64,000 nt of DNA from Mesonia oceanica. GTDB taxonomy: Bacteria; Bacteroidota; Bacteroidia; Flavobacteriales; Flavobacteriaceae. Made by a program: the position numbers and the translations under genes. The notes under the pieces were generated by a model that saw only the letters and a list, made by a program, of their open reading frames with translations, did no database searches and was not told the origin of the DNA. Positions 54,700-62,581 of this stretch are shown one piece after another; the first letter of the stretch is position 1, and each line of letters begins with the position of its first letter. Location: NCBI RefSeq assembly GCF_902499555.1, contig NZ_CABVMM010000002.1, forward strand, positions 357,473 to 421,472. Reading direction: 5' to 3'.

Positions 54700-55030
54700 T
54701 TAATCTCCATCTATATATTCAATAAAGATATATTAAAATGAATAGTTAACATGTGATATCCTAAAACGTACCAATTATCTCCTGACCATGGAAAAGACAC
54801 TCCAGGATTATTATCGTTAAATAAGTTATTAGAAGCATTAGTTATCCCACTTAGATTTCCCTAGGTCAAAATATTAGCCCATGTTCCATGAACAGGTATG
54901 ATATCTCTACCATCAGGGTCAATCATATTGATTGGATTATTAGTAGTATAATTATAAGGCGACCACCCAGCGTATTTCTCCGCCATCGGATCAACACTTA
55001 ACCAAATGCTCCACTTCGGGTCGTAATTCT
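54700..55030 (-). pseudogene. decayed Rhs C-terminal tip, right border of the RiPP cluster
   Basis: Reading right to left, the frame gives KNYDPKWSIWLSVDP, MAEKYAGWSPYNYTTNNP and IDPDGRDIIPVHGTWANILT, then an in-frame TAG (near 54866), then GNLSGITNASNNLF and the rest. The PVHGTW and FPWSGDNW segments resemble alpha/beta-hydrolase-like (lipase) Rhs tips. The tip is cut short after about 80 residues and no longer has a normal start, so I call it a remnant. The region 54476-54700 shows no gene. Confidence 0.75.
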
Positions 55031-55047
55031 TTGAAATTCAATTTTCA

Positions 55048-55500
55048 TTAATTTGGATTATCATTTATGAGTAACTCTTTAGGAATTTTAATATCAGAAC
55101 TCCAACCTACAAAAAACATTTCTTTTCCTTCAATCGAATCAATAATAATTTTTCCTGATTTATTATCACTATATATAAAAAACTTTGTATTTACTATCTT
55201 ACTTGGGAAATATTCTTTAACTATAGTTGAATTATATATAGTATCATTAATTGAAAATACTACTTTGTCAACGATTTTAGATTTTATTTCATCAATTACA
55301 TCTAAATTATTAATATCAAGATATAAAGCACCATTTTGAGCTTTATAAAACTTAAATTTTTCAGCTTCTGTAATTGTTGAGTCCTTAAATGTAATGTCTA
55401 TATGGTTAGTTTTTTCTTCATTATTACAACTACTAAAAATTACTAATATAGAAAGTGGAAGAATAAAAAATTTATTCAGCTTTTTGATAATATTTGACAT
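55048..55500 (-). CDS. lipoprotein, probable immunity protein (second copy)
   Basis: From the ATG at 55500 (MSNIIKKLNKFFILPLSILV) this is a 150-residue lipoprotein with a lipobox Cys at ~25 (FSSC). It is similar in layout and some residues (MSNI start, FYI-type strands, SGKIIIDSIEGK against TGNMIIETFEGK) to the neighbour at 55696-56181, so the two are diverged duplicates. Its start overlaps the end of the toxin fragment at 55472 by 29 bases, the same coupling as in the other copy. It would be placed in the envelope, guarding against a cognate tip toxin. Confidence 0.65.
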   Translation of the reverse strand: MSNIIKKLNKFFILPLSILVIFSSCNNEEKTNHIDITFKDSTITEAEKFKFYKAQNGALYLDINNLDVIDEIKSKIVDKVVFSINDTIYNSTIVKEYFPSKIVNTKFFIYSDNKSGKIIIDSIEGKEMFFVGWSSDIKIPKELLINDNPN

Positions 55501-55693
55501 CGTCCATTGTATAATTAGTTCCCCTATTTTCATTGAAATTATCTATTGTTTGTTGAAGTGTTTGTACTTCTGGTTTAAAGGGATAACCTCCTTTATTCAA
55601 AACATATTGAGTTCCGTCGTTACTTTGTCCGTAATTGACTACAACGTGCTTATTAATTCCTTCTCCAATCACAGCTATTCCTTTTCCAAAAGA
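55472..55693 (-). pseudogene. truncated duplicate of an Rhs tip C-terminus
   Basis: The frame gives FELVSFGKGIAVIGEGINKH, then VVVNYGQSNDGTQYVLNKGG, and ends MDDVKYYQKAE. This parallels the last ~75 residues of the intact tip at 56156-56848 (FGKGIAIIGGQHVVTNYGQS, KDGTQYVYSKDG, MDDVKYYKQD). The upstream ~150 residues and the Rhs repeat are gone; the junction to the previous lipoprotein gene is immediate (~55693). It carries no start of its own. Confidence 0.75.
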
Positions 55694-55695
55694 AA

Positions 55696-56181
55696 CTAAT
55701 TCGAAATAAAATTATTAAGTTTTAAATGTTTCGGATTAATAATACTATCATCAATCATATTTTTAATAGAAGTTTTTTCAGAAATAAGAGGAACATAATA
55801 TTTACCTTCAAAAGTCTCAATTATCATATTACCAGTTTTGTTTTCTATTGGAAAAATAAAATCTGAAGAAGTAATCTTTTTTGAAAATGCAATTTTAACT
55901 GGTAAAGCATTATATAATTTATCATTGATTAAAATTTCAATTTTTTCTACTTGTTCATTTTGAAGTGATTCTTTATCTTTCTTATTCAAATTCAAATATA
56001 AAGCTTCCTCATATTCATACAGAGGAGATTTAATAGATATTTCTTTTTCATCTATATAAAACTTTATTTCATACCCATCTTCTTTATTTGATGAACAACT
56101 AATACCAAAACCAACTACAAAAACAAAAGAGATGATTAATTTAGTTTTTAGCATTTTAATCTTGCTTGTAATATTTGACAT
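55696..56181 (-). CDS. lipoprotein, probable immunity protein (first copy)
   Basis: From the ATG at 56181 (MSNITSKIKMLKTKLIISFV) this is a 161-residue lipoprotein with lipobox GFGISC. The mature part is beta-rich (EIKFYIDEKEISIKSPLYEY, LYLNLNKKDKESLQNEQVEK). It overlaps the toxin stop at 56156 by 26 bases, so it is translationally coupled to its tip gene. I infer immunity from position; no immunity family is recognised. Confidence 0.65.
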   Translation of the reverse strand: MSNITSKIKMLKTKLIISFVFVVGFGISCSSNKEDGYEIKFYIDEKEISIKSPLYEYEEALYLNLNKKDKESLQNEQVEKIEILINDKLYNALPVKIAFSKKITSSDFIFPIENKTGNMIIETFEGKYYVPLISEKTSIKNMIDDSIINPKHLKLNNFISN

Positions 56182-56848
56182 CATCCATTGTAAAATTAGT
56201 TGTTTGATTTCCATTATATATATCAATAGTTTCCTGAAGCGTTCTTACTTGAGGTTTATAAAATCTACCGTCTTTTGAATAAACATATTGTGTTCCATCT
56301 TTACTTTGACCATAATTAGTTACCACATGTTGTCCTCCTATTATTGCGATACCCTTGCCAAAATCAACATTGTCAAAATTTTCTACTTCAGTAAATCCTT
56401 TTGTAGTGGATTCAGGCATAAATTGTCTATAGTCCATAGCGTTTGTAGGATTAATTTCTACTTCATCTACAGCCATTTGTGAAGCATGATCACATATATA
56501 GTTATCTTTTGAAGGTGTTATTGGGTTATTTGAATCTGGACCTGTAGGAGTTTTACCATTAGAGTTTTTTATAGATCTAGTCATATTATTACCCACGATA
56601 ACCTTGTCGCCCTCGCTAAATTCAAAATTAGTACCTATATTTTTACTATTATAGTTATAAGAGCTTCCTACTTTTTCTGGAGTTTGATTCAGATATTTAG
56701 CTAAAGACCTTGTATTATCACCTTTTTCAGCTATAAGGTTACCTTTAGTATCAGGTTTCCATACACCATTCCCATCAGGATCAATGTATTTTACAGGATT
56801 ATTAAGCGTATAGTTATACGGCGACCACCCCGGGTATTTCTCCGCCAT
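56156..56848 (-). CDS. displaced Rhs C-terminal tip, possible Cys-His peptidase-like toxin
   Basis: The frame opens inside the Rhs motif (YYNPKWSIWLSVDP continues upstream to ~56925) and the ORF from 56848 gives MAEKYPGWSPYNYTLNNP, then IDPDGNGVWKPDTKG, and a 190-residue tip. A LysM-like stretch (GDNTRSLAKYLNQTPEKVG) precedes a domain with YICDHASQMA and IGGQHVVTNYGQS. The Cys followed by a later His-Val-Val-Thr-Asn suggests an NlpC/P60- or papain-like Cys-His fold; that is inference. The upstream Rhs motif is cut by the hairpin insert, so translation would need the ATG at 56848 or a recombination event to rejoin a full Rhs gene. Confidence 0.65.
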   Translation of the reverse strand: MAEKYPGWSPYNYTLNNPVKYIDPDGNGVWKPDTKGNLIAEKGDNTRSLAKYLNQTPEKVGSSYNYNSKNIGTNFEFSEGDKVIVGNNMTRSIKNSNGKTPTGPDSNNPITPSKDNYICDHASQMAVDEVEINPTNAMDYRQFMPESTTKGFTEVENFDNVDFGKGIAIIGGQHVVTNYGQSKDGTQYVYSKDGRFYKPQVRTLQETIDIYNGNQTTNFTMDDVKYYKQD

Positions 56849-56928
56849 TGGGTCAACACTTAACCAAATACTCCATTTTGGGTTATAATAGCGTGAGCCG
56901 TAATAATAGTTCCCCGTCTCGTCATCAA

Positions 56929-57006
56929 CGCATTCCTCTCCGTTTCAACCCTTGCTTGAAAAAAGCAAGGCTTTCCAGTCGTCGGATGCGAAGCATTAAA
57001 CTTATA
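56929..57006 (-). repeat. hairpin insert in Rhs motif, copy 2
   Basis: On the minus strand: AATGC, then TTCGCATCCGACGACTGG, the hairpin GCCTTGCTTTTTTCAAGCAAGG, and GAGAGGAATGCG. It interrupts the segment that in the intact Rhs copy at 60.37 kb encodes FNAKELDEETG. Confidence 0.85.
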
Positions 57007-57086
57007 GACTTTTTGTATATACACTTTTTTAGAACTTTTTTGAAGTTAAGGTTTTACATCATCCTCAGTCCTAATAAAAGCATTTA

Positions 57087-57532
57087 TCATTGAGAATTAT
57101 AGACATCTTTTATACGACCTTTAAAGTCAATTACTATAGTTCTTCCGCCAATACCTGGTTTTAGATTTAATTCATTAAAATAGTTGGCAAAATAGTATTG
57201 ATAATCAAAAAAAATAGGAATTTTTTTTTGTTTTCCTTAATACGATAAAAATTATTAGTTTTTTCTGTAAATTTATTAAAAATACTATCTTTTTCATACA
57301 ACAAAATTACTCCTAACTCATTGATATCAAACGTTTGCAAGAATAAAATGGGAGTGTTACCTTTCCATCTATTTTTCATTGTTTTCATTTCAAAATCATT
57401 TATTCCTTTTAGAATCTCATTATCAACATCTTGGCTTATCCAATAAATTATTTTATCATTATTGGTAGATTTATTTTTTGTTTGGCATCCTAAAAAAATA
57501 ATAAACACTAATAACAACCTAATTTTTGACAT
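57087..57532 (-). pseudogene. frameshifted lipoprotein, probable immunity gene
   Basis: The N-terminal frame (MSKIRLLLVFIIFLGCQ, lipobox Cys16) runs to a homopolymer of A on the minus strand at ~57221-57229. The ORF then leaves the coding frame and ends at 57167, whereas the alternative frame continues as IPIFFDYQYYFANYFNELNL and ends DVYNSQ with TGA at 57087-57089. A single-base change in the A-run would restore a ~148-residue protein. It follows an Rhs tip by 5 bases. It could be true decay, phase variation or a sequencing error in the run. Confidence 0.7.
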
Positions 57533-57537
57533 ACTTT

Positions 57538-58314
57538 TTATTTTTTTCCATATATTTCTAGAGCATCTCTTCCTAAAGCTTTTCCATTAGAAGCATTCAT
57601 TATATTACTAGAAGTTTGACTTCTATTAGGAGCCATTCTATCTATTTTGTTTAAGTTTGCACCACTTCCTTCTCCATAAATTTGATAAACAGGATAACCA
57701 TTTACTGTAGCATTAATCTGATCTGCCTGTTGTCCTAAAACCGTAGTTCTAAAACCTTCTGATTTTTTATTTGGATGTGTATGAGCGCTTCCTATAACTA
57801 GATTCCCATTGTATAAACCATTACTGTCAACTGGGTCTGCAACGTGAGTTCTATATGTGTTTAGTCCATTATTATCTCCTAGATAGTTCAACTCAATTGA
57901 AGGATTTTTTTTATCAGAAATGTTTAAAGTTATCAGTGCATTTATTTCTGTTCTGTCACCACTACTTATACTACTATTTGCATTACTACAATTCTACATT
58001 TCTTGCAATTGTCCAGAAGTAATATTAATTGATAAAATATTACTACTTTCATCAAGGGCGTTAATTAGATTCTCGTAAGATGCAGAAGTATCAGCCATTT
58101 CATTAAAATAACTAGAATTAATATTATCAAAATCTTCTTGAGAAATTATACGAATATCATCTGAAGTTCTTGTATCAGTATATAAATATTCACCCTTTTC
58201 ATTGTAATAATCATCCGTAACTCCTTCTGCTCCCATTCCTGTAGGATCAGTATATCTTAAAGGATTATTGTGAACATAAGCGTATGGGCTCCATCCCGGG
58301 AACTCCTCCGCCAA
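57538..58314 (-). pseudogene. Rhs C-terminal tip with in-frame stop; JAB-like peptidase tail
   Basis: The first part (MAEEFPGWSPYAYVHNNPLR to SINITSGQLQEM) ends at an in-frame TAG at 57994-57996. The same frame then continues NCSNANSSISSGDRTEINAL to GRDALEIYGKK at 57538, so the two pieces are one gene broken by a single stop. The tail has GSAHTHP, an HxHP signature of the JAB/DUF4329-like metallopeptidase fold found in Rhs tips. A second tip with a similar VHTH motif is at 59.5 kb. Confidence 0.7.
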
Positions 58315-58325
58315 CGGGTCAACAC

Positions 58326-58590
58326 TTAACCAAACACTCCATTTAGGATCATAATACCTTGCCCCATAATAATAGTTACCCGTCTCTTTGTCAGCGCATT
58401 CCTCTCCGTTTCAACCCTTGCTTGAAAAAAGCAAGGCTTTCCAGTCGTCGGATGCGAAGCATTAAACTTATAGGGAGAGTTATTGGAATTCTTATGCTCC
58501 TCTACAAACATTTAACTCGATATTTTTTATTTTAGGAAAAAGGTCTCATTGAATCTCGTTCCTCTATTTCCCCAAAAGCGGTATATTCCA
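58326..58590 (-). pseudogene. Rhs core fragment with two disruptions
   Basis: Reading right to left: MEYTAFGEI-like sequence (~58585-58560), a ~50-base insertion with stops, then MFVEEHKNSNNSPYKFNA (58511 onward), the hairpin insert, and TGNYYYGARYYDPKWSVWLSVDP in another frame. The homologous uninterrupted stretch is at 63.7-63.9 kb (HMEYTAFGEIFVEEHKNSNN). It is a broken copy of the Rhs 3' region. Confidence 0.75.
58393..58470 (-). repeat. hairpin insert in Rhs motif, copy 3
   Basis: Same 58-base body as the copies at 44.2, 56.9 and 63.8 kb, flanked by AATGC on both sides. Confidence 0.85.
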
Positions 58591-58599
58591 TAAGCCCCT

Positions 58600-58794
58600 T
58601 CTAGCTCCCACAAGGAGGAGAACAAGGCTTTCAAAGAACTTATTTTTATAAAGATAAGTTTTTTTTGCTAATTTAATTTTCTTCAATTTCAGCTTTAATT
58701 GTAAGCATTATTAACTAAAAAGCCCAGACATTTTAATCTTGTAATTTTTTCTATTTATAAATCGCATGGTTTATTACATTACTTATTCATTCAT
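58600..58794. other. AT-rich gap in the Rhs array
   Basis: No gene. It contains AAAGATAAGTTTTTTTTGCT, which recurs as AAAGATAAGTTTTTCTTGCT near 60.45 kb, another sign of duplicated array segments. Confidence 0.4.
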
Positions 58795-58971
58795 ATGGAC
58801 GGAAAAATACCGGATGAAGTTACCATTATCGATAAGTCTGCCAACGAACGCCTGAAGCTCATTGACCAACTCGAAGAAGAGGACAAAAACGCTATTTACC
58901 GGATCATCGATACGATGCTCACCAAATCCAAGTTCAAGGACTTTTTCAACAAAAATGTAGCTGCCCTATAA
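58795..58971 (+). pseudogene. C-terminal remnant of an XRE-family transcription regulator
   Basis: The 58-residue frame (MDGKIPDEVTIIDKSANERL ... SKFKDFFNKNVAAL) matches the C-terminal, non-DNA-binding tail typical of flavobacterial XRE regulators. The HTH half is missing upstream, so it is a remnant. It is convergent with the lipoprotein gene ending at 59064. A shorter relic with the same end (FFNKNVAAL) lies at 60.5 kb. Confidence 0.75.
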
Positions 58972-58977
58972 AAACAG

Positions 58978-59005
58978 AAAAGCCCTGTATTTCTGCAAGG
59001 CTTCT
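58978..59005 (+). terminator. terminator after the XRE remnant
   Basis: AAGCCCTG...CTGCAAGGCTT forms an imperfect stem; the counterpart at 60.54 kb (AAGCCCTGCA...TGCAAGGCTT) is better paired. Confidence 0.5.
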
Positions 59006-59063
59006 CATTCTTCTTCTACGTTACGAGTTAAAATTCGCACTAGCAAAGAGGGAACCATATTAT

Positions 59064-59525
59064 TTAATAAACATATCCCTCAAAAATAATATTTCTTTGT
59101 CTATCAAACTCAATTTTATACATATCGTGATAAAGGGGATAAGATTTTTGAGTTAGAAACTCACTTGAGTTTTTACTATTGATTTTTCTTTGCAATAATT
59201 TTTTAGCATTTTCAGTTACTCCATATTGAATATCAAATTGAAGAAAAGAAATAGGGTAATATTTTTCACCAATTAAACCCCTGTAAGAAGTTTTTTTATG
59301 ATAAAAATTATATCCTTTCACAAGATATATTTTTGTCTCTTTTTCTGTTCCCTCCATTAATAGACAATAATCCTCTTTTGGATTTTCTTCGATTTGCTTA
59401 AGTAAAAGTTGTTCTACATTTGAAGGAAATCTATAAGGTATTATATTTTCTTTTTTTAATCCTTTTTGAACGGAACACCCAAAAATAAATATTATTAATA
59501 TTATAACCCAAAAATCTCTTTTCAT
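59064..59525 (-). CDS. lipoprotein, probable immunity partner of the tip at 59.5-60.4 kb
   Basis: The 153-residue protein starts MKRDFWVIILIIFIFGC with lipobox Cys17. The mature part is mixed alpha/beta (NVEQLLLKQIEENPKEDYCL and SFLQFDIQYGVTENAKKLLQ). No family is recognised. It follows the Rhs tip stop by 6 bases, the position of an immunity gene. Confidence 0.65.
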   Translation of the reverse strand: MKRDFWVIILIIFIFGCSVQKGLKKENIIPYRFPSNVEQLLLKQIEENPKEDYCLLMEGTEKETKIYLVKGYNFYHKKTSYRGLIGEKYYPISFLQFDIQYGVTENAKKLLQRKINSKNSSEFLTQKSYPLYHDMYKIEFDRQRNIIFEGYVY

Positions 59526-59531
59526 ATTACT

Positions 59532-60587
59532 TTATTTTATTCCTCTAAAATTTTTTAAGGCATCCATACCTACATTATTTTGATTGGTTGTTCCAATATT
59601 ATTAGTTTGAGTTCCGTCAGATGTAACTCGATGCATAGCAGGACCAGAAGTTGGAGTTGCTTTTTGGCCAGTATAAGAATCTATTGCATATATAGAAACT
59701 CCAAACCCTTGAGCTGTATTTTTATCAAGTATTGATGTTCCAGGAGCATTTTTCCTATCTGAAAGCTTATTATGTGTATGTACTCCACCTAATACTATAC
59801 TTCCATTTTTCATAGGAATTCCATCATTATTAATAACTGCCCCAAAGGAAGTTAAACCATCTGTTCCTTTTTGGCCTATTTCTGATGTAACTTCTTGGGC
59901 CCAATTGCCATTATCATCTTGTTTATAAGATAGAAGTAAATATAATTGTCTTTCAGCAGATTGATCTGATATGGTTTCGTTATTTATTGTTGTTATATCA
60001 GAATCTACTTGATTTTTATTAACTGTTACTAAGCTACTATTTGCTTGTAATTGTTCAGTAGCTTGAGAAGAAGTCGTCCCATTGTTGTTCGCTTTTACAT
60101 TATTGAATGTATTTGCATCAATAGTTCTAATTTTATCTGTATTTGCTCCGTCTTGTCCCAATAATTTTCCTGTTTTTGAATCAATGTAATAGTCATCAGG
60201 ATTTTCAACCACCATACCTGTAGGATCTACGTAACGAACTGGATTTTGCAAAGTATAATTATAAGGCGACCACCCGGGGTATTTCTCCGCCAATGGATCG
60301 ACACTTAACCAAACACTCCATTTAGGATCATAATACCTTGCCCCATAATAGTAATTACCGGTTTCCTCATCCAACTCTTTCGCATTGAATTTGTATTGTT
60401 CAAATGCTCTATGGTCACCATATCCATTTAAAAATATCTCTTCCCTAAAGATAAGTTTTTCTTGCTTCAATTTCAGATTCGATTTCAATTTCTGAAGGGC
60501 TTCTTTAACAAGAACGTAGCTGCCCTGTAAATGAAAAAAGCCCTGCATCGCTGCAAGGCTTGTGTTATTACATTTTTTAAAAAGCAC
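59532..60587 (-). CDS. displaced Rhs tip with intact repeat motif and JAB-like domain
   Basis: This is the only cassette here with an uninterrupted Rhs motif. About 60440 downwards reads EIFLNGYGDHRAFEQYKFNA, KELDEETGNYYYGARYYDPK and WSVWLSVDPLAEKYPGWSPY. The N-terminal ~50 residues from 60587 are not Rhs-like; they overlap an XRE relic on the other strand and are probably read-through. The tip (~115-351) contains GSIVLGGVHTHNKLSDRK, a JAB/DUF4329-like HxH motif, and ends MDALKNFRGIK. No native start is present, so expression would depend on an upstream fusion or an internal ATG. Confidence 0.7.
   Translation of the reverse strand: MLFKKCNNTSLAAMQGFFHLQGSYVLVKEALQKLKSNLKLKQEKLIFREEIFLNGYGDHRAFEQYKFNAKELDEETGNYYYGARYYDPKWSVWLSVDPLAEKYPGWSPYNYTLQNPVRYVDPTGMVVENPDDYYIDSKTGKLLGQDGANTDKIRTIDANTFNNVKANNNGTTSSQATEQLQANSSLVTVNKNQVDSDITTINNETISDQSAERQLYLLLSYKQDDNGNWAQEVTSEIGQKGTDGLTSFGAVINNDGIPMKNGSIVLGGVHTHNKLSDRKNAPGTSILDKNTAQGFGVSIYAIDSYTGQKATPTSGPAMHRVTSDGTQTNNIGTTNQNNVGMDALKNFRGIK
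60497..60565 (+). pseudogene. relic of XRE gene 3' end with terminator
   Basis: On the plus strand the bases ~60502-60530 encode FFNKNVAAL then TAA, identical in protein to the end of the remnant at 58971. They are followed by the stem AAGCCCTGCA/TGCAAGGCTT. It marks a second duplicated junction in the array. Confidence 0.7.
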
Positions 60588-60641
60588 CGGTTTACTAAAT
60601 TCCCAGAGAGCGCTAGCGGTTGCCTATTTGAATTGATACCA

Positions 60642-61082
60642 TTATTTATATTCCTTTTCTAATTCAATTTTTCTCCTAAAGTATATCCTTTCAGTTACTT
60701 CTTCTTTGTTAACTATAAGATTTTCATAAGCCATTTTATCTGCACATAGTTCAGGATAACCAAAAATTGCTTGTATAAAAGGATAAATATCTTCCTCATT
60801 GTCTATTAACCTAAAATGCCAAAAAGTATTTACTTTATCATCTATAACTTCAAATAACTGACAAGGGCATACAGAAATAAATCCACCGTCATCAACTAAA
60901 TAACCTTGATGAGTTTTAAAAATTATTACACCCATTACTAAATATTCTGCCCCTAAAGTTAACTCTTCATATGTAGTGTATCCTGTTGCTCCAAATCTTC
61001 CTGAAACCCCTTCATTTTTCATCGAATCATACTCGAAATTTCTTAAAAATGCTCCTTCGTTATTAATACAACGTACTTTCAT
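60642..61082 (-). CDS. small cytoplasmic protein, possible orphan immunity protein
   Basis: The 146-residue protein (MKVRCINNEGAFLRNFEYDS ... RRKIELEKEYK) has no signal peptide. It is beta-rich near the start with LTLGAEYLVMGVIIFKTHQG and YLVDDGGFISVCPCQLFEVI, a layout seen in several SH3-like immunity or phage-neighbour proteins, but I cannot assign a family. It lies downstream of the lipoprotein/tip pair at 61.2-62.3 kb and may be a second immunity gene or one left from a lost tip. Confidence 0.55.
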   Translation of the reverse strand: MKVRCINNEGAFLRNFEYDSMKNEGVSGRFGATGYTTYEELTLGAEYLVMGVIIFKTHQGYLVDDGGFISVCPCQLFEVIDDKVNTFWHFRLIDNEEDIYPFIQAIFGYPELCADKMAYENLIVNKEEVTERIYFRRKIELEKEYK

Positions 61083-61173
61083 TATAATCTATTTAAATTT
61101 AAAGTCATCAACAAATTTTAAAACTCCATCTACTTTTTTTCCAACATAGTGAATGACAGTTTAATCCTAAATA

Positions 61174-61620
61174 TTATTTGAATAATAAAATCGCTCCATT
61201 TTTAGGTCTAATTATTTCACTTCTTGGATATATAACTACACATCCTTCTTTAAAATATTCCTCATAATCAGGAATACAATTATCATCAAGCAATACTTTT
61301 TCCTGCACATAGAATCTACTAGTATCTAAATCGTTATATTTAAAATCCGAATCAAAACTAGATAATTTCCATTTGTATCCATCTTTATCCCAACATATTC
61401 CTATTTCATCACTTAATCTGGCAACATTTGATATATCCAACAAAACATGCTTGTCAGGTATTTTGTCACTATTACCATTATATATATAACGTTTATTTTC
61501 AATTGTAACTATACTAATGGTATCAGAATAATTTGGAGAAATTATCTCAATATTTCTCCATTTGTTACTGTTACAGGATAAAACAACTAAAGAAAGAAAT
61601 ATTAATCCTTTTTTAATCAT
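61174..61620 (-). CDS. lipoprotein, probable immunity partner of the tip at 61.6-62.3 kb
   Basis: The 148-residue protein starts MIKKGLIFLSLVVLSC with lipobox Cys16. The mature part is beta-rich (IEIISPNYSDTISIVTIENK, YKWKLSSFDSDFKYNDLD). It follows the toxin stop by 4 bases. The immunity role is inferred from position. Confidence 0.65.
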   Translation of the reverse strand: MIKKGLIFLSLVVLSCNSNKWRNIEIISPNYSDTISIVTIENKRYIYNGNSDKIPDKHVLLDISNVARLSDEIGICWDKDGYKWKLSSFDSDFKYNDLDTSRFYVQEKVLLDDNCIPDYEEYFKEGCVVIYPRSEIIRPKNGAILLFK

Positions 61621-61624
61621 ACTT

Positions 61625-62323
61625 TTACTTGTTTTTTATATGATCCATATCCCAACTATTATTTAAAGTTGGAATTGAACTTTTTAATTCATTTTGATAC
61701 ATTTTCATACCCATATCCCAGCCTATTTTTTGAGCTTTTGCACTAACTGGAGGTTCTTGTCCGCCTTGTAATAGATTAAAAGCTCCTTCTGATAAAGACC
61801 ATCCAATACCTGCTCTACTGGAGACTATACCGGCAGCCATATTACCAAAATCACGAGCAGAAGCCATTTTACCGTCGGAGGTCATAGAACCTCTTGCTGC
61901 ATGAATTGATAATCTTTTATCACTTTCATCAAGACCTCTTGACTTAAAATCAAGTGGTCTGCCAACCTTATAAGCCTTAAAACCATATTCTAAAACACTT
62001 GGATCGTCTTTTATTATTTCATCATCAATAAAATTTTGACCTTCTTTACTTTTTGTATCTATAATAGCACCTTTTGCTGGATTATTTTTCTCATCTACAA
62101 AAGAATGAGTTGTTAAAGATTCTCCCACTTTGGTACCATCTTCTAAAACAACATCGGTTTTACCATCATCTATCCAATCAGTTACTTCGTATTTTCCATC
62201 TCCAAGATCACGAACTATAGTAGTTTCAGGACTTTCAACAACCATACCCGTAGGGTCAACAAACTTCACTGGGTTCTGCAGCGTATAGTTATACGGCGAC
62301 CACCCGGGGTATTCCTCCGCCAT
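61625..62323 (-). CDS. displaced Rhs tip resembling polymorphic toxin type 44
   Basis: The ORF from 62323 gives MAEEYPGWSPYNYTLQNPVK, FVDPTGMVVESPET, then a ~200-residue tip. Near residue 160 the segment ARDFGNMAAGIVSSRAGI, followed by IGWDMGMKMYQNEL, resembles the Ntox44 (polymorphic toxin type 44) family. The Rhs motif continues in frame to ~62376 and then ends at a sharp junction with unrelated plus-strand sequence. No native start is present. Confidence 0.65.
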   Translation of the reverse strand: MAEEYPGWSPYNYTLQNPVKFVDPTGMVVESPETTIVRDLGDGKYEVTDWIDDGKTDVVLEDGTKVGESLTTHSFVDEKNNPAKGAIIDTKSKEGQNFIDDEIIKDDPSVLEYGFKAYKVGRPLDFKSRGLDESDKRLSIHAARGSMTSDGKMASARDFGNMAAGIVSSRAGIGWSLSEGAFNLLQGGQEPPVSAKAQKIGWDMGMKMYQNELKSSIPTLNNSWDMDHIKNK

Positions 62324-62377
62324 TGGATCGACACTTAACCAAACACTCCACTTCGGATCATAATACCTTGCCCCATA

Positions 62378-62581
62378 GATCTTAAAAAAAAATACATCAT
62401 TATTGCAATAAGCAAAAAATATAGAAAGTTTTCTTTGATCTCTAAAAATGATTTTTTGAACACTTTACCAAATAATGATCTAAACGGAACATATCAAAAA
62501 ATAAAACCCGATTTAAAAAAGTATAAATTTTATACAGCCACTATTAGCTTTATAAAGTCTATTGAAAGTATTCTAAAGTAG
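62378..62581 (+). pseudogene. plus-strand coding relic cut by the Rhs junction
   Basis: On the plus strand DLKKKYIIIAISKKYRKFSL ... FYTATISFIKSIESILK then TAG is open for ~67 codons but has no start; the 5' end is cut at the Rhs junction (~62377). It is the only plus-strand coding-like piece in this part apart from the XRE tails and overlaps the end of the neighbouring lipoprotein or membrane gene by ~23 bases. Confidence 0.35.
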
